Assembly (NCBI RefSeq): GCF_005503145.1
Contig: NZ_SCNV01000037.1
Coordinates: 1 to 64,000 of the forward strand
Reading direction: 5' to 3'
DNA length: 64,000 nt
Source of the DNA: Burkholderia sp. 4M9327F10
GTDB lineage: Bacteria; Pseudomonadota; Gammaproteobacteria; Burkholderiales; Burkholderiaceae
The notes under the pieces were generated by a model that was not told the origin of the DNA, made no database searches, and saw only the letters and a list, made by a program, of their open reading frames with translations. Positions 58,597 to 64,000 of the stretch are shown piece after piece; position 1 is the first letter of the stretch; each line of letters starts with the position of its first letter. Position numbers and translations under genes: made by a program.

Positions 58597-60243
58597 ATGA
58601 CATTCCCGTTTCCGGCGCCCCATTCCTCCCACCGCAAATCGCGCCGCGCCGCATCCGTCGCCATCCTGCTCGCGCTTGCGCTACCGCACCTGAGCTTCGC
58701 GCAGGGTACCCCCGTATCCGGCGGCACGCTGACATGGGGCGTCGAGACCGAGCCGCACACGCTCAATCCGCAACTGAACGGCCAGGACAAGGTCGTCTTG
58801 CTACTCCGTAATGCATATGAGAGCCTGCTCGCCCAGAACCCGGACGGCAGCTTCGTGCCGTGGCTCGCGACCGGCTACAAGGTGTCCGCCGACGGCAAGA
58901 CGTACACGTTCACGCTGCGCGACGGCGTCAAGTTCACCGACGGCGCGCCGTTCGACGCACAGGCGGTTGCACGCAACTTCCTTAACGCACGCAACCTCGC
59001 CTATTCGGGCGGCAGCAACCTGTCGCGGCTGATCTCGCACGTCACCGACGTGAAGACACCGGACGTGCATACCGTCGAGATCACGCTCGATGCGCCGTAT
59101 GCACCGTTCCTCACCTTCGCCGGCGGTTTGCCGCTGCTCTCGCCTAACGCGTTCGACCGGCCGAGCCTGAAGTCGGGCGGCCCGGATATTGCCGGCACCG
59201 GGCCGTTCATCCTGCGTAAATACGTAAAAGGTCAGGACATCGAGTTCGTCAGGAACCCGGATTATCGCTGGGCGCCCGCGACGGCTGGCCACCAGGGCCC
59301 CGCGTACCTCGACGGCGTCACTTACCGCTTCCTGCCGGAATCGTCGGTGCGCACGGGCGCGCTGCTGTCCGGTCAGGTCGACGTGATCGAGGGCGTGTCC
59401 GGCAACGACGCCGCGCTGGTCCGCAAGAACACGGACCTCACCTATCAGCACGCGCTGAACACCGGCACGCCGTATTCGCTGTTCCTGAACGTCACGTATG
59501 GACCGACACAGGACGTGAAGGTGCGCCGCGCGCTGCTCGAAGGGCTCGACGTGACGGGCATCATCCAGTCGATCTACCGGGGCGAACGCACCCGTGCGTG
59601 GGGAATCACCTCGCCGATCGATCCGCTGTACGACAGCAGCCTCGAGCGCACCTACGGCAACAATCCGAAGCTCGGCAACGCGCTGCTTGACGAGGCAGGC
59701 TGGAGCACGCGCGACGCGGCCGGCTACCGGACCAAACAGGGCGAACGGCTGACCATCACGGTGATCCAGGCGCAGGCGACGGTGCGCGACCAGCGCGACG
59801 TGCTGCTGCAGGCGCTGCAGGCCCAGGCGCGGCAGCGGCTCGGTGTGGACCTGAAGATCCAGTATGTCGACGACGGCACGTACCTCGACAGCCGCAAGAG
59901 CGGCAAGTACGGGGCGATCGCGAACTCGAACACACCGCCCGACGGGATCGATATCGAAGGCCACTACCTGCCGGTCGATCACGGCGGCGCGCTCAACTAT
60001 AGCCGCGCCTCTGCACCGGAGCTGACCACATGGCTGCAGGCAGCGGCACGCACGCAGGACGTTGCGCAACGCAAGAAGCTGTACGGCGAGTTGCAGCAGT
60101 TCGCCATCTCCCAGCAGGCGTACGCGGTGCCGCTATACGAGCCGGAAGATCAGATCGCCGCCGCAAAGGCCGTACAGGGCATCCGTTTCCGTGCATACGC
60201 GCAGATGCCTGAAAACCCGTACGACATCTGGCTGAAGAAGTAA
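58597..60243 (+). CDS. ABC transporter substrate-binding protein, family 5 (copy 1)
   Basis: A 548-residue periplasmic binding protein with a signal peptide ending near residue 35 (SFAQG). The mature start GGTLTWGVETEPHTLNPQLNG is followed by YTFTLRDGVKFTDGAPFDA, GTGPFILRKYVKGQD and the late HYLPVDHGGALNYSRAS. It belongs with DppA/OppA-type proteins that bind peptides, opines or glutathione-like compounds. A closely related second copy follows after three bases, then two permease genes. Confidence 0.94.
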   Translation: MTFPFPAPHSSHRKSRRAASVAILLALALPHLSFAQGTPVSGGTLTWGVETEPHTLNPQLNGQDKVVLLLRNAYESLLAQNPDGSFVPWLATGYKVSADGKTYTFTLRDGVKFTDGAPFDAQAVARNFLNARNLAYSGGSNLSRLISHVTDVKTPDVHTVEITLDAPYAPFLTFAGGLPLLSPNAFDRPSLKSGGPDIAGTGPFILRKYVKGQDIEFVRNPDYRWAPATAGHQGPAYLDGVTYRFLPESSVRTGALLSGQVDVIEGVSGNDAALVRKNTDLTYQHALNTGTPYSLFLNVTYGPTQDVKVRRALLEGLDVTGIIQSIYRGERTRAWGITSPIDPLYDSSLERTYGNNPKLGNALLDEAGWSTRDAAGYRTKQGERLTITVIQAQATVRDQRDVLLQALQAQARQRLGVDLKIQYVDDGTYLDSRKSGKYGAIANSNTPPDGIDIEGHYLPVDHGGALNYSRASAPELTTWLQAAARTQDVAQRKKLYGELQQFAISQQAYAVPLYEPEDQIAAAKAVQGIRFRAYAQMPENPYDIWLKK

Positions 60244-60246
60244 GCC

Positions 60247-61899
60247 GTGGCCCGTCACCGCACCGCTACCGGAACCCCGCCGCGCCGCGCCAGGCCGTCG
60301 GAGCGGATTATCATGCGCTGCGTGCTGGCGGCCGCCGCGCTGTCCGGCAGCGCGGTCGCCGCGCCGCCATCCGGCGGCACGCTGACATGGGGCGTCGAAA
60401 CCGAGCCCACGACCTTCAACCCGCAACTGAACGGCCAGGCAAAGGCCGAGCTGATCCTGCGCGCGAGCTTCGAATCGCTGCTTGCGCGCAAACCCGACGG
60501 TAGCTATGTGCCGTGGCTCGCGAGCGGCTATCAGGTATCCGCCGACGGCCTCACCTACACGTTCACGCTGCGCGACGGCGTGAAATTCACCGACGGCACG
60601 CCGTTCGACGCGGCCGCCGTGGTGAAGAACTTCGTGCAGGTGCGCGACCCGTCTTACTGTGCGGGTTCAAGCATTTGCGGAATCGCGACACGGCTGGACG
60701 ACGCGCGTGCGATCGATCCGCATACGGTGCAACTGACGCTGAAGGAGCCGTATGCGCCGTTTCTCTCGTTCGCTGCCGCCCTAAAGCTGATCTCGCCCGC
60801 CGCCTACGCGTCGGCGCAACTGAAATCGGGCGGCCACGACGTCGCGGGCACCGGTCCGTTCATCCTGGCGTCGTACCGGCGCGGCCAGGAAGCCGACTTC
60901 GTTCGCAATCCAGATTATCGGTGGGCGCCTGCTACGGCCGGCCATCAGGGGCCCGCTTACCTGGATCGCGTCGTTTACCGGTTCCTGCCGGAATCGTCGG
61001 TGCGCACGGGCGCGCTGCTGTCCGGGCAGGTGGACGTGATCGAGGGCGTCTCGGGTAACGACGCCGGCCTGCTCGGGAAGCAGCCGGATCTGCGTTACCT
61101 TCACGCGCTCAACACCGGCTCGCCGTATTCGCTCTATCTGAACGTCACGCAGCCGCCGACCAGCGATCCTCAGGTGCGCCGCGCTTTGCTGCAGGCGCTC
61201 GACCTCGACGCGCTCGTCGCCGCAATTTACCGCGGCAAACGCACGCGCGCATGGGGTATCACTTCGCCCGTCGATCCGCTGTATGACCACAGCATCGAAC
61301 ACAGTTACGGCAACAACCCGGCGCTCGCGAACCGCCTGCTCGACGAGGCAGGCTGGAGCGCGCGCGACCCGGCCGGCTACCGGACCAGGGACGGCCGCCG
61401 GTTATCGATCGACGTCGTGCAGGCGCTCGCCACCGTGCGCGACCAGCGCGACGTGCTGCTGCAGGGATTGCAGGCGCAGGCCCGGCAGCGGATCGGCGTC
61501 GAGCTGAAGATTCGCTACGTCGATGCCGGCACCTACGCGGACGTGCACAACAGCGGCCGATTCGGTGCGATTCCGAATTCGAACACCGACACCGACGGCA
61601 TCGACACCGAGAACCACTATCTGCCGGTCGATCGCGGCGGCGTCATCAACTACAGCCGCACCGCCGATCCGCGCCTGAGCGAGTGGCTGCTGGCCGCGGC
61701 GCGCACGCGTGACGACGCGGCTCGCGGGCAGCTCTACAGCCGGTTGCAGCACTCGGTGATCGTCGACGAAGCCTATGCGATACCGCTTTACCAGCCCGAA
61801 GACCAGATCGTGGCGAACACTCGGGTACACGGGCTGTCGTTCCGCAGTTTCAAGCAGATGCCCGAAACACCGTACGACGTGTGGCTCGATCCGCACTGA
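60247..61899 (+). CDS. ABC transporter substrate-binding protein, family 5 (copy 2)
   Basis: A 550-residue paralogue of the preceding gene. It repeats GGTLTWGVETEPTTFNPQLNG, YTFTLRDGVKFTDGTPFDA, PATAGHQGPAYLDRVVYRFL and NHYLPVDRGGVINYSR with few changes, so the pair arose by tandem duplication. The start is GTG 60247, with a signal peptide ending near residue 38 (VAAPP). A distinctive insertion has two cysteines (SYCAGSSICG) where copy 1 has SGGSN, which may alter ligand choice. Confidence 0.93.
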   Translation: MARHRTATGTPPRRARPSERIIMRCVLAAAALSGSAVAAPPSGGTLTWGVETEPTTFNPQLNGQAKAELILRASFESLLARKPDGSYVPWLASGYQVSADGLTYTFTLRDGVKFTDGTPFDAAAVVKNFVQVRDPSYCAGSSICGIATRLDDARAIDPHTVQLTLKEPYAPFLSFAAALKLISPAAYASAQLKSGGHDVAGTGPFILASYRRGQEADFVRNPDYRWAPATAGHQGPAYLDRVVYRFLPESSVRTGALLSGQVDVIEGVSGNDAGLLGKQPDLRYLHALNTGSPYSLYLNVTQPPTSDPQVRRALLQALDLDALVAAIYRGKRTRAWGITSPVDPLYDHSIEHSYGNNPALANRLLDEAGWSARDPAGYRTRDGRRLSIDVVQALATVRDQRDVLLQGLQAQARQRIGVELKIRYVDAGTYADVHNSGRFGAIPNSNTDTDGIDTENHYLPVDRGGVINYSRTADPRLSEWLLAAARTRDDAARGQLYSRLQHSVIVDEAYAIPLYQPEDQIVANTRVHGLSFRSFKQMPETPYDVWLDPH

Positions 61900-61940
61900 T
61901 TCCGGCTGCCCGGCATCGCACAGCACGAGGTAATCCGAGC

Positions 61941-62951
61941 ATGACACATCCGAGCACCCTTCCCGAGCCTGGCGCGTCGCTGCCGCCCACACCGCCCGCC
62001 GCGACGCGGGCTGCGCGCCGGCCATGGCTGCGCTCGCCCATCGCGACCCGCATCGTCACCGGCGCGCTGGTGCTATGGGCGGCGGTGACGCTGTCGTTCG
62101 TCGCGGTGCAGATCGCGCCGGGCGACATCGTGAGTCTCCTGATCGGCGAGCAGTTGAGCACGCCGGAGATCCAGGCGGCAATCCGCCAGGAATGGGGGCT
62201 CGACGAGCCGCTCTATCTGCAGTATCTGCATTACCTGTGGCGCATCCTGCATGGCGATTTCGGCCGCTCTTACGTGCTCAACACCGACGTCGCGCCGCTT
62301 GTGATCGGCCAGTTGTGGCCGACGCTGAAGCTGACCGGCGCGGCGCTTGTCGTGACCATCGTATTCGCGGTCGGCCTTGCGGTGCTGACCGCCGGCCGCC
62401 GCTGGGGCGGTCGCGCCGCGTCCGGCCTCGAACTGCTGCTCGCATCGACGCCGTCGTTCTGGCTCGGGATCATGCTGCTGTTCGTCTTCAGCTTCACGCT
62501 GAAGCTGTTCCCCGTTGCAGGCGATCGCGGCTTTTCCTCAATCGTGCTGCCCGCGCTTTCGCTGGGGCTCGCGCAGGGCGCCGTGATCGGCCGTGTACTG
62601 CGCAAGGGCATCGAGCGTGCGCTCGACGAACCGTTCGCGCTCACTGTGCGCTCGTGGGGGATCGGCGGCCTCGCGCTGCGCGTGCGGCATGCGCTGCGGC
62701 ATGCGGCGCTGCCCGCTGTCACGCTGGCCGGCTGGCTGGTCGGCGGACTGTTGAGCGGCGCCGTGATCACCGAGCAGGTGTTCGGCCGCCCAGGTCTCGG
62801 CAAGATCACCGTCGACGCCGTGCTCGCCAAGGACATGCCCGTGGTCCTCGCGATCGCGATCCTGTCCGCGGCGATCTACGTCGTGCTCAGCACGGCGGTC
62901 GACCTGCTTTATCTGCTGATCGATCCACGCCTGCGCGAGCGTCGCGCATAG
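61941..62951 (+). CDS. ABC transporter permease (DppB-like)
   Basis: A 336-residue inner-membrane permease. It shows SFVAVQIAPGDIVSLLIGEQLS, EWGLDEPLYLQYLHYLWRILHGDFGRS and the EAA-like ITEQVFGRPGLGKITVDAVLAKDMPVV, all typical of DppB/OppB. An unusually long, Pro/Ala-rich N-terminal tail precedes the first membrane helix (near residues 38-57). It follows the two binding-protein genes and precedes the second permease by 20 bases. Confidence 0.94.
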   Translation: MTHPSTLPEPGASLPPTPPAATRAARRPWLRSPIATRIVTGALVLWAAVTLSFVAVQIAPGDIVSLLIGEQLSTPEIQAAIRQEWGLDEPLYLQYLHYLWRILHGDFGRSYVLNTDVAPLVIGQLWPTLKLTGAALVVTIVFAVGLAVLTAGRRWGGRAASGLELLLASTPSFWLGIMLLFVFSFTLKLFPVAGDRGFSSIVLPALSLGLAQGAVIGRVLRKGIERALDEPFALTVRSWGIGGLALRVRHALRHAALPAVTLAGWLVGGLLSGAVITEQVFGRPGLGKITVDAVLAKDMPVVLAIAILSAAIYVVLSTAVDLLYLLIDPRLRERRA

Positions 62952-62971
62952 CGCTGAACCGGAGACCCATC

Positions 62972-63841
62972 ATGTCCGTTCCTCTCGAACTTCCGTCCCG
63001 GTCGCGCGCTGGTTTGCGCGCGGCCGGCTGGGTGGCGGCCCATCCCGGCCTCACGCTGGCCGCGCTGTATCTGATACTGAACATCGTCGCGGTGTTCGCG
63101 CCTGAATGGCTGACGCGCTACGATCCGCTGGCGGCCGACCCCGTGTCGGCCCAGCTCGGCAGCAGCACCGAGCACTGGCTCGGCACCGACCAGCTCGGCC
63201 GCGACATCTTCGCGCGCGTCGTCTACGGCGCACGCTACTCCTTGTCGATCAGCGCGGCAGCGATCGGCGTCGCGACGCTCGCGGGCACTGTGCTCGGCCT
63301 GCTTGCCGGGCTCGCGCGGGGCTGGCTGGACGAGCTGATCACACGCTTTCTCGATGTCGTATCGGCGTTCCCGGACCTGCTGCTCGCGCTGATGCTGATC
63401 TCGTTTACCGGCCCCGGCCCGGTCAACCTCCTGTTCGCGCTTGGTGTCGCCTCGGTGCCGCGCTTTGCGCGCGTCGTGCGCGCACAGACTTTCGTCGTCG
63501 CCGAATCGGGGTATGTCGAGCAGGCGAAGACCTTCGGTCTCGCGCCGTGGGTGCTGGTCTGGCGGCACGTGCTGCCGCACGCCATCGCGCAGGTGCCGGT
63601 CCTCGCCACCATCGGACTCGGCACCGCCATCATCGGCACGTCGGGACTTAGTTTTCTCGGTATGGGGCCGCAGCCGCCGGCCGCCGAGTGGGGCTTGATG
63701 CTCGCCGAGGGCCGCAACTATCTGTACAACGCGTGGTGGATCGCCGTCTGGCCCGGCGTCGCGATTACGCTGGCCGTCGTTGCCGTGAACGCACTGGGCG
63801 GTTACTGGCAGGCGCGCTTTGAACGCAGGGAGCTCGCATGA
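62972..63841 (+). CDS. ABC transporter permease (DppC-like)
   Basis: A 289-residue permease of the DppC/OppC type. HWLGTDQLGRDIFARVVYGARYSL, RFLDVVSAFPDLLLALMLISF and TSGLSFLGMGPQPPAAEWGLMLAEGRNYL are family-specific segments. The start ATG 62972 follows CCGGAGAC. Its stop overlaps the next gene's start (ATGA), so it is coupled to the ATPase. Confidence 0.94.
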   Translation: MSVPLELPSRSRAGLRAAGWVAAHPGLTLAALYLILNIVAVFAPEWLTRYDPLAADPVSAQLGSSTEHWLGTDQLGRDIFARVVYGARYSLSISAAAIGVATLAGTVLGLLAGLARGWLDELITRFLDVVSAFPDLLLALMLISFTGPGPVNLLFALGVASVPRFARVVRAQTFVVAESGYVEQAKTFGLAPWVLVWRHVLPHAIAQVPVLATIGLGTAIIGTSGLSFLGMGPQPPAAEWGLMLAEGRNYLYNAWWIAVWPGVAITLAVVAVNALGGYWQARFERRELA

Positions 63842-64000
63842 CGTCCACCACCGCTTCTGTTCTGCCCTTCTCTTCCGTGCGTTCCGCCGGTGTGCGCGGC
63901 GAGCCTGTCGTGCGCATCGAGAATCTGACGATCGGATTTCGCGGCCGGCACGCGACGAGGCCCGCCGTGGGCCCGCTCGATCTGACCGTACATGCAGGCG
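63838..64000 (+). CDS. ABC transporter ATP-binding protein (partial, cut by window end)
   Basis: The first 54 residues of an ATPase subunit: MTSTTASVLPFSSVRSAG, then VRIENLTIGFRG and AVGPLDLTVHAG, the region just before Walker A. DppD/OppD-like proteins, or a DppDF fusion, begin this way. It starts at ATG 63838, overlapping the permease stop by four bases. The rest lies beyond the window. Confidence 0.85.
   Translation, partial: MTSTTASVLPFSSVRSAGVRGEPVVRIENLTIGFRGRHATRPAVGPLDLTVHAG

Noticed and set aside
1..64000. tRNA, rRNA and CRISPR arrays
   Set aside because: I saw no cloverleaf-compatible sequence, rRNA segment or evenly spaced identical repeats; the C-rich 38-base repeats only resemble a tRNA end.

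Overview
The window is high-GC DNA with the gene content of a Burkholderiaceae betaproteobacterium, most likely Paraburkholderia, Caballeronia or Burkholderia. The pointers are an acetoin dehydrogenase operon that carries its own lipoyl synthase, P2-type prophage genes of the kind common in that family, a stand-alone DUF4096 transposase-like gene, and many LysR, AraC/GlxA and flavin-dependent (LLM) monooxygenase genes. This assignment is from memory of families; no search was run.

Layout. 1-2.05 kb: an IS21-like end, a geneless block of short repeats, a helix-turn-helix gene, a brnT/brnA toxin-antitoxin pair whose promoter lies inside a palindrome, and a candidate small RNA with its own terminator. 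2.5-7 kb: a DUF2147 secreted protein, two short-chain dehydrogenases around an AraC-type regulator, and a YkgJ-type cysteine-cluster protein. 7.2-22.8 kb: a heavily deleted P2-like prophage. It keeps the repressor with an operator array (right), small early genes, the replication endonuclease gpA, two overlapping Ogr-type activators, a membrane protein, a cargo block, the portal (gpQ) and terminase (gpP), and one reading frame in which the scaffold gene O is joined to the late-control gene D by a deletion. The cargo block, between gpA/ogr and the portal, holds a superfamily-1 helicase directly coupled to a DUF2290 protein, plus an unrelated 314-residue protein of unknown family. This is where P2-like phages carry anti-phage genes, and the helicase-DUF2290 pair is my best candidate for a little-described defence system.

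22.8-27 kb: remains of a secretion/toxin island: a VgrG N-terminal fragment, a lipoprotein, a 574-residue DUF4157 (HEAWH) protein with a GNAT-like C-terminus, and a frameshifted Lrp/AsnC remnant. 27-34 kb: amino-acid catabolism (pxpA, diaminopropionate ammonia-lyase with a broken M20 peptidase, a HAD hydrolase, a D-threonine aldolase/D-serine dehydratase-type enzyme) with LysR and Lrp regulators. 34-41.8 kb: the acoX-acoA-acoB-acoC-lipA operon with a sigma-54 promoter and palindromic upstream sites, divergent from acoR. 41.8-49.3 kb: an AIM24 protein, a fused CydDC-like ABC exporter with a divergent LysR regulator, an isochorismatase-type hydrolase and a GlxA-type regulator.

49.8-64 kb: a nutrient-scavenging island with three LLM monooxygenases, four periplasmic binding proteins (two tandem paralogues), two permeases, the start of an ATPase gene (cut by the window end), a TPR/TTC38-like protein and a GNAT acetyltransferase. 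The mixture suggests import and flavin-dependent oxidation of organic compounds, possibly sulfur sources; the substrate cannot be read from the sequence.
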